NCBI GenBank assembly: GCA_964397295.1
Contig: CAYNJG010000009.1
Coordinates: forward strand, 4,788-68,787
DNA from: CAYNJG01 sp964397295
Lineage (GTDB): Bacteria > Planctomycetota > Planctomycetia > Pirellulales > Pirellulaceae
Length of the DNA: 64,000 nt
Direction: 5' to 3'
The notes under the pieces are model-generated. The model was not told the origin of the DNA. It did not search any database and saw only the letters and a program-made list of their open reading frames with translations. Position numbers and translations under genes: made by a program. This document shows, piece by piece, positions 15,923 through 25,544 of the stretch. Numbering within the stretch: position 1 is the first letter of the stretch; every line of letters begins with the position of its first letter.

Positions 15923-17443
15923 TTAACTAGCTGTTGGCAAACTAGACTTCTTCGGCAACCAACTGTCCGTAAGCATACTCACCGCAACACGATCTTCCAG
16001 ATTGGGACGAAACACCGTTAGCAACATCAACGGCAAGTACCAAGCCATGTAGGTGCCTCCGCCGTAGCCATGCCAGAACTGTGCGGCGACCATCAACGCA
16101 GCACTACAACTTAGCAGCGTCCCGAGATTTTTCTGAGCCGGCCAAAGTGCCATGCTTATCGACAATGCGACAAACGCAACGAGTACCGGCAAGCGATAGT
16201 TTGCGTCGAGACCGCCAGCTTCTGGATTCCATATGCCGCCCAATTCGCTCATCGCCGGAGCATGCAGTCCAAACATGCGAACAAGATCTTGCTGCAAACC
16301 GTTCGCCGAAAATGCCAAAAGCAACGCCGTCAGGATCGTTAGCGTCCCAATGTAGGACACTAAGAATCGCCGAATACCGCGATGCCAATAGAAGCTTATC
16401 CACAGCGGCAACAAGAAGAACGGATAGTAGACGAGCCCACTCGCCAAACCGATCAGCACACCTGAAACCAATGGACGGCGATAATATAAAACAGCCCACA
16501 CGAGCGTTGCGGCCGGCAGAACGTGTTCGATACGACCAGTTAAGATGCTGGTGTACGGCAACATCAGATACAACGAAGCCGCACCAATGCCCGTCGCGAT
16601 GCTGCGAAAGTGCCAGTAGCCGATGAGCACCATGCCGATAGCGATCAGCAATTGCGAGGCTACGCAAAAGGCTTTCGAAAAGCTCGTCGGCAGCCCACTA
16701 AGCAGTTCGTAACCGGGTCCGTGGCTGGATGCTGGAGCCACGCGTGCTATTCGATAGTCCGTCGCATTGGACTGTGGATTCTCTGGCTCGGAAATCACGT
16801 TCCCCATCAAGAACACGAACAACGAGATTCCAATAAACAACAATCCGCCCTGCGACAAGTTTGGCTCGAGCAACGGCCTTCGCACCATGATCGAATCGAG
16901 CAGCAACCGGACAAGCAGTAACCCACTGACGCCAAATAAATAGCCAAAGCCCCAAACTTCTAGACTTTTCCACTTTTTGAATTCTGCACTCGCTTCCTCG
17001 GTTGCTTTTGCGATCGCTTCCTCGCTCTCTGCTTGGCTCTCTGCTTGGCTCTCTTGTTCGCTAACTTGCTCCCTAGCTTGCTCGCCGCCCTCCGCAATTC
17101 CCGCAGCAGCCACTCCTTCAATGGATCCATCCAATTCGGAATTCAACGGAATAGAGCTCGACCCACTCTCACCCAAATCTGCAGCGTTCGTTTCTATCTC
17201 TGTTGAAGAATCAATATTTCCAGCAACGACGTCCGGCAGTTCTTCCGCAATGCGTGATGACTCAGACTGCCCGTAGTAGACCATCAAGAGTCCGGGCCCA
17301 AGCAAAATCAACAACAACAAGTCGAGGTTGCGCACACTGAAAAGGCGACCGAACTTGAAGAATAGACCTATAAGCAACAGCGACGACAGGTACACCCATG
17401 TCGTGGGTTCGACCGCGTGATACTGAAATAGAAAGTCGCTCAT
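15923..17443 (-). CDS. polytopic membrane protein, possibly GT-C-type glycosyltransferase
   Basis: A 506-residue protein with roughly ten membrane segments. Two lie near the N-terminus (WVYLSSLLLIGLFFKFG and DLLLLILLGPGLLMVYYG), and the rest start after residue 170. Between them is a soluble loop of about 100 residues rich in Ser, Glu and Ala, including an ESQAESQAES tandem repeat encoded by a 12-nt repeat. The later region (TSILTGRIEHVLPAATLVWA, VYYPFFLLPLWISFYWHRG, HGYGGGTYMAWYLP) has the feel of the GT87/ArnT-like GT-C fold, but I cannot point to a catalytic Asp. It is divergent from the polysaccharide export genes, so a role in the same pathway is possible. Confidence 0.65.
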   Translation of the reverse strand: MSDFLFQYHAVEPTTWVYLSSLLLIGLFFKFGRLFSVRNLDLLLLILLGPGLLMVYYGQSESSRIAEELPDVVAGNIDSSTEIETNAADLGESGSSSIPLNSELDGSIEGVAAAGIAEGGEQAREQVSEQESQAESQAESEEAIAKATEEASAEFKKWKSLEVWGFGYLFGVSGLLLVRLLLDSIMVRRPLLEPNLSQGGLLFIGISLFVFLMGNVISEPENPQSNATDYRIARVAPASSHGPGYELLSGLPTSFSKAFCVASQLLIAIGMVLIGYWHFRSIATGIGAASLYLMLPYTSILTGRIEHVLPAATLVWAVLYYRRPLVSGVLIGLASGLVYYPFFLLPLWISFYWHRGIRRFLVSYIGTLTILTALLLAFSANGLQQDLVRMFGLHAPAMSELGGIWNPEAGGLDANYRLPVLVAFVALSISMALWPAQKNLGTLLSCSAALMVAAQFWHGYGGGTYMAWYLPLMLLTVFRPNLEDRVAVSMLTDSWLPKKSSLPTAS

Positions 17444-17783
17444 GGAGGCCCTGCGTCCGCACGCGAAGAAATCAGATTCCTGCAGCGAGTGATATCAAAG
17501 ATCCTATTGCCAAGAGAATAGGTAACCGCCGCAACTTTTCAACCATTCCATTGGGCAATTCTGACCCAGTAGGGGCAACCAAATAGGAGTCGCACTCACA
17601 AACTAGCATCGCTATCGCAAGTATCCCAAACGAACACGCAATTCACGAATGCAAAAACCCATGCTTTTCAAACTCAATCGAAGACCTCAATTGACACTCC
17701 TACTCGTGTTTAGTACATACCGCCCGCCTACCAGCGTAGTGGGGTAGTTTTTTCGCATTCGTTCTATTCACGTTTCGGCACCG
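17444..17783. other. divergent promoter region at the head of the polysaccharide locus
   Basis: 340 bp between the membrane-protein gene and the lipoprotein gene, which diverge. It is relatively AT-rich towards 17640-17760 and should hold promoters for both directions, but I cannot single out convincing -35/-10 boxes. No gene, repeat or RNA is visible. Confidence 0.5.
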
Positions 17784-19700
17784 ATGACTCAGCAAAAGCT
17801 TGAAAAAAGCCTCGTTCGCACAACACCCATCGCGTGGTTGTTGGTTGCTGTATCGCTGAGCTTGAGCGGATGTGGCTTGCTCCGTGAAACTCACCACGTC
17901 ACCGATTTGGCAAGACGAACGACGTTTTTAGAACCCCGCTTCTACGACTACATTCGCAGCGACAAAGTCGCACAACGCGAAGCACGATTGCTGGCGGAGC
18001 AAGCATGGGGCGAACTGAGCCAAACGATGCCCAACGCTTCAGCAGACTATCAGAACGGTTTCACTGAAGGCTTTGCCGACTACCTGTATCGAGGTGGCGA
18101 GGGCGAGCCACCACTGATTCCACCACGGGGATATTGGAACCTACGTTTCCTCAACCAATTCGGACGACTAACAATCAACGACTGGTACGAAGGCTTTCGC
18201 CATGGCGTGCAAGTCTGCAAATCCACCGGTTTACGAAATATGTGGCTCGTACCCACATCGTTGCTAGGTGGATTGGACGAAGAAGATTCTCTTCCAAGCT
18301 CGGAAAACCAGCTCTGGTCGGCTGACCCGGACCTGAACATGAATCAGATGTTCCGCGAGCCCGATCCAGAACCGGAACCCGACTTGGAATCGCTCTCGAA
18401 CCCCGACAATCCTCCAGTTCCTGAACCTAACCCTGAATCAGAGCCTAGCCCGGAACTTGCGACGAAACGGGATACCGAAGACACAGACAAATCCGACGCG
18501 ATCAAACAACCTAGTGCGTTCGGACTTGAGCCAAGTGATGACAGTCTCGACAGCCGCGATCCTTTGTTCGAACCGACAAAAACCGATCCGCTAGATGACG
18601 TCTTGTCTCCCGAGCCAACCATGCCCGATACCGGAAAAGTGGAAGATGACATTTTCGGTTCACCGGAAGGTATGTTTGATTCCAGTGACAGCTTTGAGGT
18701 CGACGACCTTAACTTCGACTTTGAAGATAGCTCATACAAGCCGAAGTCGAACGGACCACTTGCCATACGCGCCGTGAACCCCGTCGCAAAGATCCCGAGC
18801 TACCTAGAACATTCGAATTCACCACCGATCGCGGTTACGTCCGGACTGTACGACGAAGGAATTCCGTTGCCTCCCGAAGGAATGATCATCACATCATCGG
18901 ACAACGTGGCTCCACCGCCGCCGAATCGTGCGATCCAAACAAACCAAAGAGGCAGCCGCCCCGCTGCACAGCGGCCGTTGCCACTAAAGATCACTCCATC
19001 GCAAACGCAGACCGCGACGCCTTACCAAAGCAGAACAAGCGCGTCCGCAAGAACGCCAAACGCCAACTTGCGGCAGCAACGACCCATCGGCAGCTCACTC
19101 ACCGTCACCGACCTGCTGATGGAAGCTCAACCTATCGAACAACAACCGCCGTCAAAACAAATGACAATGTGGCTCGATGACAATCCACCTCAAAAGCCCA
19201 ATGCCCCGGGCGCTCCGCCCGTCCAAGACGAAGTAAGTTGGGAACCATTCGAGGCCGACAATTCGTCAACGGGATTGAATCCCGCAAACGGTACGCCCAC
19301 CGGAAATCGAAAAGATATTTCGTTCGACGAAGACTTCGGAGCCTTGAAATACGAAGACATTTTGGATGAACGAAAAATGCAACGCTCGACGGAGTGGAAT
19401 CCAAAACGAGAAGAACTGCCGTTGAGGATAGGCACACGTACGATTACCAATCCACATCCATCGAAACCGAATCCGTCCATACCGTCGACACCACGGATGC
19501 AGCTTCGTGCCGAGGGTCCGAGCAAACCAAACGTCGATGGATTGAAAATGGGAATTCCTAGCGAACTCAATGAGCTCCCCAAAATCTACGTCCGGCCGAA
19601 GGCTTCGGGCGTGGTGCAGCCCATTAATCCACCAAACGATGGCCATTCGCTGAAGATGGATTTGATTGAAGAGCCTGCACTTCGTTGGCGAGATCGATAA
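17784..19700 (+). CDS. large proline- and acid-rich lipoprotein
   Basis: A 638-residue protein with a lipoprotein signal: a hydrophobic helix ending LSLSLSGC around residues 24-32, so it should be lipidated and held at a membrane. Residues about 40-170 form a folded-looking domain (YIRSDKVAQREARLLAEQAW, FTEGFADYLYRGGEGEPPLIP, LTINDWYEGFRHGVQVC). The rest is low complexity, with repeated Glu-Pro blocks (EPDPEPEPDLESLS, VPEPNPESEPSPE), many Asp/Ser, and Pro-rich segments that look disordered. It ends 59 bp before the Wza-type gene, and its reading frame ends inside that gene's upstream extension. A periplasm-spanning partner of the export machine is a reasonable guess only. Confidence 0.7.
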   Translation: MTQQKLEKSLVRTTPIAWLLVAVSLSLSGCGLLRETHHVTDLARRTTFLEPRFYDYIRSDKVAQREARLLAEQAWGELSQTMPNASADYQNGFTEGFADYLYRGGEGEPPLIPPRGYWNLRFLNQFGRLTINDWYEGFRHGVQVCKSTGLRNMWLVPTSLLGGLDEEDSLPSSENQLWSADPDLNMNQMFREPDPEPEPDLESLSNPDNPPVPEPNPESEPSPELATKRDTEDTDKSDAIKQPSAFGLEPSDDSLDSRDPLFEPTKTDPLDDVLSPEPTMPDTGKVEDDIFGSPEGMFDSSDSFEVDDLNFDFEDSSYKPKSNGPLAIRAVNPVAKIPSYLEHSNSPPIAVTSGLYDEGIPLPPEGMIITSSDNVAPPPPNRAIQTNQRGSRPAAQRPLPLKITPSQTQTATPYQSRTSASARTPNANLRQQRPIGSSLTVTDLLMEAQPIEQQPPSKQMTMWLDDNPPQKPNAPGAPPVQDEVSWEPFEADNSSTGLNPANGTPTGNRKDISFDEDFGALKYEDILDERKMQRSTEWNPKREELPLRIGTRTITNPHPSKPNPSIPSTPRMQLRAEGPSKPNVDGLKMGIPSELNELPKIYVRPKASGVVQPINPPNDGHSLKMDLIEEPALRWRDR

Positions 19701-19759
19701 TCCATCATGCCACCAGTTCACCAACAGAAATAACCAACCTCAACGCATTCACAATTAGC

Positions 19760-21112
19760 ATGACCAACCATCATCCACTCATGACGATTGACAAACGGCA
19801 CGGCTGGTTGCTGTGTTTTTGTTTGATGCTGTTCACTGGTTGTTCTGCATGGACCAATCCGGTTGCGAACGGGATTCCCGTACGCATGCTGCCGCCGGAA
19901 ATCCTGGTGAAGCCAAAAGCAGATCTCGAACCGATTCCGTGGGCCCTGCTTCAACGGGCACCTAAAAAGGATGTGTTGCTGCAACCAGGTGACGTCCTAG
20001 GTTTGTACATTGAAGGCGTACTAGGTCGAGACGATCAACTTCCGCCGGTCAACATTCCGACAGCAAGCAACGTTCCGCCATCGCTTGGATTCCCAATTCC
20101 AATTCGCAACGACGGCACGATCCCGGCACCTCTGATCCAACCGCCAAAACTAGCCGGCATGACGATCGAGGATGCCGAAAAGAAACTTATCAAAGCCTAC
20201 ACGGTCGATAAACAAGTCTTGGTGCCCGACGAGCAGCGAATCATCCTGACCATGATTCGCCGCAAACACTCCCGAATATTAGTCATTCGGCAGGACTCGT
20301 TGGGACAGAGACAACTCTTCCAACCTAGCGCACGAGGACTGGTCGCGGATTCCGTCACCGACGTGAACTCGACACAACAGAGCCGTGGATTTCTTATCGA
20401 CATCCCCGCCAACGAGGCTGACATCGTGACAGCACTCGCGCAAACTGGGGGTTTGCCAGGGCGTGATGCGAAAGATGAAATCCTGGTCTATCGTCGTGGG
20501 CAACGGAATCAATCCGGCTCGACTGGCGAAGAAGCGAACCTTCAAACATTCAACGTCCAACAGCTAAATCGCCTTGCCGCACCACAGCGGATTCCATTGA
20601 CCAAAAAGAAAGGCGAAGACGTCAACATCCGCGAAAGAGACGTCGTGCTTAACGATGGTGACATCATCGTCATCGGCGTTCGTGGCGCCGAGTTCTACTA
20701 CACGGGCGGACTACTTAGGAATGCGCAGGTTCCGATGCCGCTAGACATCGACCTCACCGCAACCGAAGCGATCATGCGAAGTGGTGGTCCATTGGTTAAC
20801 GGAGGTATTGGCGGCGGACAATTCAACAACCTTATCATCGCCGGTGGTGCTGCCGACACAAATCCAAGCTTGCTAACCGTGCTGCGAAAAGGCCCAAACA
20901 ATCGGCGTGTGCCCATTCGCGTGGACCTGAATGAAGCCATGCGAGATCCGCGCGAAGATATTCTGATTAAGGACGGCGATACGCTGGTCTTACAACAGAC
21001 CACAGGCGAAGCATTCAGTCGCTATCTGTTCGGAGTCTTCGGAATCAACGCAACGGGGCAGCTATTCCAGCGTAATGATGCCATCGGTACCGCGGCCATC
21101 GCGTTGCCATAA
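19760..21112 (+). CDS. Wza-type polysaccharide export lipoprotein
   Basis: A 450-residue outer-membrane polysaccharide export protein. The start at 19760 gives a lipoprotein signal with lipobox LFTGC (Cys 28). The Poly_export domain begins LLQPGDVLGLYIEGV and includes VRNDGTI-type phrase PIRNDGTIPAPLIQPPKLAG. It is followed by SLBB-like regions (DIVTALAQTGGLPGRDAKDE and FYYTGGLLRNAQVPMPLD) and a late DILIKDGDTLVLQQT. There is no clear C-terminal amphipathic helix like that of E. coli Wza; the end is Gly/Asn/Ala. It is the channel component expected to work with the Wzc-type protein encoded 4.4 kb downstream. Confidence 0.9.
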   Translation: MTNHHPLMTIDKRHGWLLCFCLMLFTGCSAWTNPVANGIPVRMLPPEILVKPKADLEPIPWALLQRAPKKDVLLQPGDVLGLYIEGVLGRDDQLPPVNIPTASNVPPSLGFPIPIRNDGTIPAPLIQPPKLAGMTIEDAEKKLIKAYTVDKQVLVPDEQRIILTMIRRKHSRILVIRQDSLGQRQLFQPSARGLVADSVTDVNSTQQSRGFLIDIPANEADIVTALAQTGGLPGRDAKDEILVYRRGQRNQSGSTGEEANLQTFNVQQLNRLAAPQRIPLTKKKGEDVNIRERDVVLNDGDIIVIGVRGAEFYYTGGLLRNAQVPMPLDIDLTATEAIMRSGGPLVNGGIGGGQFNNLIIAGGAADTNPSLLTVLRKGPNNRRVPIRVDLNEAMRDPREDILIKDGDTLVLQQTTGEAFSRYLFGVFGINATGQLFQRNDAIGTAAIALP

Positions 21113-21158
21113 ACGCAATTGGGTTGCTTGAAATTCGCCAGCACATCATGATGTGAAG

Positions 21159-22007
21159 ATGAAACTTTACAGTGCGCGGATCCCGGTACTTTTGTGTAGC
21201 TTGATAGTTTGCGCACAGTTGTCCTGCGATCAACCTTCGGTTCCAGTGGGCCCAAAGAAGAAATCTGCGTCTACAGAGTCAGACGAATCCACCTCTGACG
21301 AAGCCGAATCTAGCGTTGACCCGCAACCAAAAACGCCAGTCAAGATTCCGGCTCCCACACCAAAGCTTCTGAAAAAAGCACACTCCGTAACTGTCCGGCT
21401 TGGGAACGAGGCATTCGATGGATCCGGCGTGATTATCCATCGAGACGATCAATCGCTTTACATACTCACCGTTGCCCACGCTGTGCGGGAGCGCATCAAT
21501 CGAGTGGAGATTTTCGCGGGAAAGGAAACTCCAATCGCTGAGCTGAACCAAGTAAAAGTGCTGTCAAAGCAGGAAAGAGCCGACTTGGCGTTAATTCAAG
21601 TGCCAATAAGTGACGACATCGAAACTACGGTCGCTCGTATCGCCAAACTCGAAGAGGACGATCCGCAGCCCGCCTTTGGGTACTCGGTTGGTTGTGGTGA
21701 TGGGAAACCGCCATCAACGCATCGTGAGCACATCCTAGGAGCCCATTCGATAAGAATTGAACTGGAGAGTGGTAGCACGAACCGGTACATGTGGCGGACA
21801 GAATCACCGCAGGAACAAGGGCGTTCCGGGGGCCCCCTTCTGGATGTTAACGGAGATTTACTCGGGATTGCGTTGGGGAAATATGCAGATAGAGGGTACT
21901 ACGCACATCTTCGAGAGATTTCCGAGTATTTAATTGACAGCGGTCTCGCAAACCTGGTAACATATCCAGATCGATCCCAGGTGGCCGATAAACCTCAGGG
22001 TAAGTAG
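21159..22007 (+). CDS. trypsin-like serine protease, exported
   Basis: A 282-residue S1 (DegP/HtrA-like) protease domain behind a signal sequence (MKLYSARIPVLLCSLIVC). Cys 23 in AQLSC could be lipidated, although the lipobox is not canonical. A Ser/Glu/Pro-rich linker covers residues 30-68. The catalytic triad is complete: H107 in LTVAHAVRER, D142 in ERADLALIQV and S223 in GRSGGPLLDV. There is no PDZ domain. The ATG at 21159 is preferred over an in-frame GTG at 21153. It lies between the export protein and the ligase gene, so processing or quality control of envelope proteins is plausible. Confidence 0.88.
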   Translation: MKLYSARIPVLLCSLIVCAQLSCDQPSVPVGPKKKSASTESDESTSDEAESSVDPQPKTPVKIPAPTPKLLKKAHSVTVRLGNEAFDGSGVIIHRDDQSLYILTVAHAVRERINRVEIFAGKETPIAELNQVKVLSKQERADLALIQVPISDDIETTVARIAKLEEDDPQPAFGYSVGCGDGKPPSTHREHILGAHSIRIELESGSTNRYMWRTESPQEQGRSGGPLLDVNGDLLGIALGKYADRGYYAHLREISEYLIDSGLANLVTYPDRSQVADKPQGK

Positions 22008-22043
22008 GTATTTTGTAGAAGATTAGTGGAACTAAGGCACATC

Positions 22044-22271
22044 ATGAAAATCGCAGCAACGATCATTCTTTTTGTAGCAACTCTGTTTGTCGTAGACGGA
22101 GTCTATTCGCGTGTTTCTATCGGAGAAACCGTCAAACCAGACTTCCTAAACCTCGACGCTCCAGCAGGCGAAGTAAAGCCTGCAGTTGAAGCAGCAGACG
22201 AAGAAGTTATCGATGGATTCATCGACACGATCCGACGACGACGTACGCAGCGTCAGTCGCGCTTCTGCTAG
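22044..22271 (+). CDS. small exported protein
   Basis: A 75-residue protein with a signal-anchor or signal peptide at residues 1-22 (KIAATIILFVATLFVVDGVYS), an acidic middle and an Arg-rich C-terminus (DTIRRRRTQRQSRF). I do not recognise a family. The ATG at 22044 is preceded by CTAAGGCAC, a fair ribosome site; a GTG 18 nt upstream is less likely. It directly follows the protease gene and is followed by a strong terminator, so it closes that transcription unit. Confidence 0.55.
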   Translation: MKIAATIILFVATLFVVDGVYSRVSIGETVKPDFLNLDAPAGEVKPAVEAADEEVIDGFIDTIRRRRTQRQSRFC

Positions 22272-22302
22272 TCAGCAAGCTGTTGGAAAACTGATACATA
22301 CG

Positions 22303-22331
22303 AAGGACGGGAGCCCTGCCCGTCCTTTTTG
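22303..22331 (+). terminator. intrinsic terminator after the protease/small protein genes
   Basis: AAGGACGGG (22303-22311) pairs perfectly with CCCGTCCTT (22319-22327) across a 7-nt loop and runs into TTTTT. It separates the upstream export genes from the ligase gene that starts 34 bp later. Confidence 0.9.
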
Positions 22332-22364
22332 CTGCGCGGTTAGATAGATTAACCAGTCAGCTGG

Positions 22365-24902
22365 ATGGCCTGCCCAAACAACACCTCTTCTCTCCAAATA
22401 GAACGCAGCAGCTTGATCGACTACCTGCGAAAATCTTCCGAAGCCATCATCCTACTCGTGATCGTTGCTTCGCCCTGGGCCTTTGGGGCCAAGAATCCTC
22501 CGGCTCACTACTTCGTTGTCGCTGGAATCGCGCTGGCGCTTTTATTCTGGGCGATCGAACTGATCATCGAACCGAAAGCGATTGCCACCCGTTTCCAGAT
22601 CCCGCTCATCGGTCTCGTTGCGATTGCTGGATTCCAACTGATGCCTCTTGGCTCGATCGTCAGTGTTGTGTCGCCCAACGCCGCAAAACTGCAGGCGGAA
22701 ATGATGCCCGATCAGGTCGAAGTATTGGCTGACGGCGCGGAGGCTGAGATACCGTTTTGGACGGCCCGCAATCGAGTGAGCTTCTATCCTGCCGAGACAA
22801 TGAGACGAGCGTATTGGATGCTCATCGCCGCTTTGCTATTCACTCGCATTCAAGACCTAGCCTCCGTCAACACGCTTCGACGTTTGTGTTTAGTGTGTTT
22901 GATTAACGGCAGCATCCTTTCCTACTTCGCGGTCTTTCAACATTTCACAACAAAAGACCCGGGCAAGATCTATTGGACCTACCAATCGCTTGGTGCTGCA
23001 TTCGGTCCATTCGTCAACAGAAACCACTTCGCCTTCTACATCAATATCTGCTTCGGACTTTCGTTAGGGCTCGTCGGTTCGCGTCTTATGGGGAAAGTCA
23101 AAAGCTTCCGGCCCGAAGACTTGGCCGAAGGATTGAAGGACTCGTTTACATTGTGGATGGTTTCCGTTTTAGTTTTCATGCTGGGTGCTTTGATTCTCTG
23201 TTCGTCGCGGGGCGGACTAATAAGTCTCTTTGCGGGCACCTTGATCACCGCCGTCTTTGTCGCCGCAACCGGATCGTTCCAGCAAGGATGGAAGTGGTTC
23301 GCTTTGGCCGCGGGCATATTCGCAATCGCTGCGGGTGTACAGATTTGGCTGGGATTTGATTTTGTCGATTCGCGATACGCGATGCATACGGACAATCGTT
23401 CAGCCGTTTGGGTACCACTGCTAAGCCTTATCCCTCAATTTCCACTGCTTGGCACGGGCCTCGGCACATTGGCCTACGCAGAGCCGCTGACGAGGATTTC
23501 GACCGAGCAGCGAGACGTTTTTCTGGAGTACGCACACAACGAGTACTTACAGGTTGCCGTTGAAATGGGTTTGATGGGTTTGTTTTGTGGCGTGCTGATG
23601 CTGGTTCTGCTGTTTTCTAAAATCGCAAAGCGAATTCGAACTTCTCGTCACAACGCTTGGCTCTACGTTGGCTCTTTGTTTTCCTTGTCTGTTGTTTCTC
23701 TCCATAGCTTTGCCGAATTTGGCCCACGCATTCCCGCGATCGCTGTATTAGCAGTGGCACTTTGCGGACACATTGCCGGACTGGGCCGAGTCCAGGAAGA
23801 AAGACTGCCCAAAGGCCTCTCCGCCCAAGGTGTATTCGCACGCCTATTCGCGGTGTGCCTCATCATTTTCATCGTGTTCGCGGTGAGGAACGCAAAGTCT
23901 GTCGATTTAGCTGAACGCTACTTGTTGCAAGCCCAGCGAGCACAAAAAGAAGGTCGGCTGGATGACGCACTTGCCTGGCACGAAGCTGGTATCCACTACA
24001 CACCCAACGATGTCGAACTCCTACTGGACCATACCGAGCTCTACCTCGGTGACGCAACGGTCGATGCTTCTAACGATCCTGACGATCTGCCTGTAGAGAA
24101 TCCCGAGGTCTCCGCCCCCGAACGAAACGCTCAACGATTGGTCGCCGCGCAGCAAGAACTTGTGCGCGTCCGTGAACTCTGCCCGATGGCCGCCGATCCT
24201 CATTCATTGATTGGAAGACACCTGAGCACGTTTGCACAGACCAAAGAGGAAAACGTGATTTACTACGACCGAGCACTCAAAGCCAGACCCGCGGATCCCG
24301 ATGCCTGGTACGCCTTCGGTCGCACATGGCTTCGACGCGGCGACACAGAAAAAGCGACCCAGTACTTCCATCAATCACTTGCGCTTTCGACAGAACACTT
24401 GAACGCCATCCTTACCATTGCTTCGACTGAATTGGATCACGACGCGATAAAGGAAAACCTCCTGCCAATCGATCAATCCGAACCACTCGCAAGAGCAGCG
24501 AACTGGTTCGAACAAAGATCCCTCCAGGCAGCCAACAATCCAAGCATGACCACCGAATCAGAAAACGCAAACGAACTGGTCAGTCTCTTCCGGCAACGCG
24601 CTTTAGATGCACCAGAGTTAGTGAAGCCTAAATCGGGAGATCTCTGGTTTCGCAAAGCAGAACTCCACCGCAAACTAGAAGACTCCAGTGCCTCCATCGC
24701 GGCCTACCAACGAGCAGTCGGATACGAACCGCAAAAAATCGCGTGGCGGCTAACGCTTGCAGAATTGCTGGGCAACGAAAAGCGCTACGATGAAGCTCAT
24801 CGCCAAATCAAACGCATTCTTGGCAAAAAACCTGATTACAATCCAGCTATCCGGTTGCGTGATCGATTGCTCAATGAAGTCGCATCAGGCAGTTCGCGTT
24901 AA
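22365..24902 (+). CDS. O-antigen ligase/polymerase-like membrane protein fused to TPR domain
   Basis: An 845-residue fusion. Residues about 20-510 form 11-12 membrane segments with Wzy_C/WaaL family landmarks: SLGAAFGPFVNRNHFAFYIN, DNRSAVWVPLLSLIPQFPLLG, GTGLGTLAYAEPL and YAHNEYLQVAVEMGLMG. Residues 510-845 are TPR repeats (DPDAWYAFGRTWLRRGDTEKA, DSSASIAAYQRAVGYEPQK). WaaL/Wzy-type proteins polymerise or transfer lipid-linked glycans on the outer face of the inner membrane; the TPR part is predicted to be extracytoplasmic and to dock partner proteins. The start ATG lies soon after a terminator, so this gene probably has its own promoter. Confidence 0.88.
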   Translation: MACPNNTSSLQIERSSLIDYLRKSSEAIILLVIVASPWAFGAKNPPAHYFVVAGIALALLFWAIELIIEPKAIATRFQIPLIGLVAIAGFQLMPLGSIVSVVSPNAAKLQAEMMPDQVEVLADGAEAEIPFWTARNRVSFYPAETMRRAYWMLIAALLFTRIQDLASVNTLRRLCLVCLINGSILSYFAVFQHFTTKDPGKIYWTYQSLGAAFGPFVNRNHFAFYINICFGLSLGLVGSRLMGKVKSFRPEDLAEGLKDSFTLWMVSVLVFMLGALILCSSRGGLISLFAGTLITAVFVAATGSFQQGWKWFALAAGIFAIAAGVQIWLGFDFVDSRYAMHTDNRSAVWVPLLSLIPQFPLLGTGLGTLAYAEPLTRISTEQRDVFLEYAHNEYLQVAVEMGLMGLFCGVLMLVLLFSKIAKRIRTSRHNAWLYVGSLFSLSVVSLHSFAEFGPRIPAIAVLAVALCGHIAGLGRVQEERLPKGLSAQGVFARLFAVCLIIFIVFAVRNAKSVDLAERYLLQAQRAQKEGRLDDALAWHEAGIHYTPNDVELLLDHTELYLGDATVDASNDPDDLPVENPEVSAPERNAQRLVAAQQELVRVRELCPMAADPHSLIGRHLSTFAQTKEENVIYYDRALKARPADPDAWYAFGRTWLRRGDTEKATQYFHQSLALSTEHLNAILTIASTELDHDAIKENLLPIDQSEPLARAANWFEQRSLQAANNPSMTTESENANELVSLFRQRALDAPELVKPKSGDLWFRKAELHRKLEDSSASIAAYQRAVGYEPQKIAWRLTLAELLGNEKRYDEAHRQIKRILGKKPDYNPAIRLRDRLLNEVASGSSR

Positions 24903-25544
24903 GGCACCCCAGCTGGGATAAGGCACCACGCCTCTTTCACTAAACGCTTCTCTCACGATTGGTTTGGCCTGCCCCAAACGCGGTGATCCTCTAAAGAACG
25001 AACAGATCGAGAATCTTCCTAAGGTTTTCCGCGCCAATACGAACTGCTCTTTTCCCACAGAATCGTATTCGCACACGCCGAACGACGTCTCCCAAATCCC
25101 GTATCCCAGATCCGGCTGTTCCGGAACAAACGAAAAACCAGAGCAATCGTCAGCCACGGCATTTTTTGACAACCGCAGCCAAAAAGTGTCGAAGCGACAC
25201 AATCGGAGTAACTAGTGCAGGTTTTGTGAAGCTTTCACTAGTACTTTGCCCAAACATCTTGTCGGGTAAGTAACCCTAGATAAACTGAAATCACCTTACG
25301 GGTTAAGCAAACACAACGATTTGCCAGCAGCCTAAGGGGACGGAGTCCGCACTTTTTGAGGTTCAGACTATTAAAACGGGGACTTTTCTTTGGTTGTTTA
25401 CACATCCTATCCTCTAATGCACCAAACACTTGATTGGTGACGCGGATTAGTTTCGAATCTTAGTTCTCCGCACGTGGTGAATGCCACGAAAGAGTAACGG
25501 TGACGATAATGCGTCACGCACACTGCGAATGATCGGTGAGTAAC
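24903..25544. other. non-coding gap upstream of the Wzc-type gene
   Basis: About 640 bp with no credible ORF. It contains the 13-mer GGACGGAGTCCGC at 25338-25350, which recurs at 32379-32391, followed here by CACTTTTTGAG. The length suggests a regulated promoter for the Wzc-type gene, but I cannot define its boxes. A short ORF (24964-25215) lacks protein-like composition. Confidence 0.5.

Noticed and set aside
24964..25215. 83-codon ORF upstream of the Wzc-type gene
   Set aside because: Low-complexity polar composition, no ribosome site and no family features.
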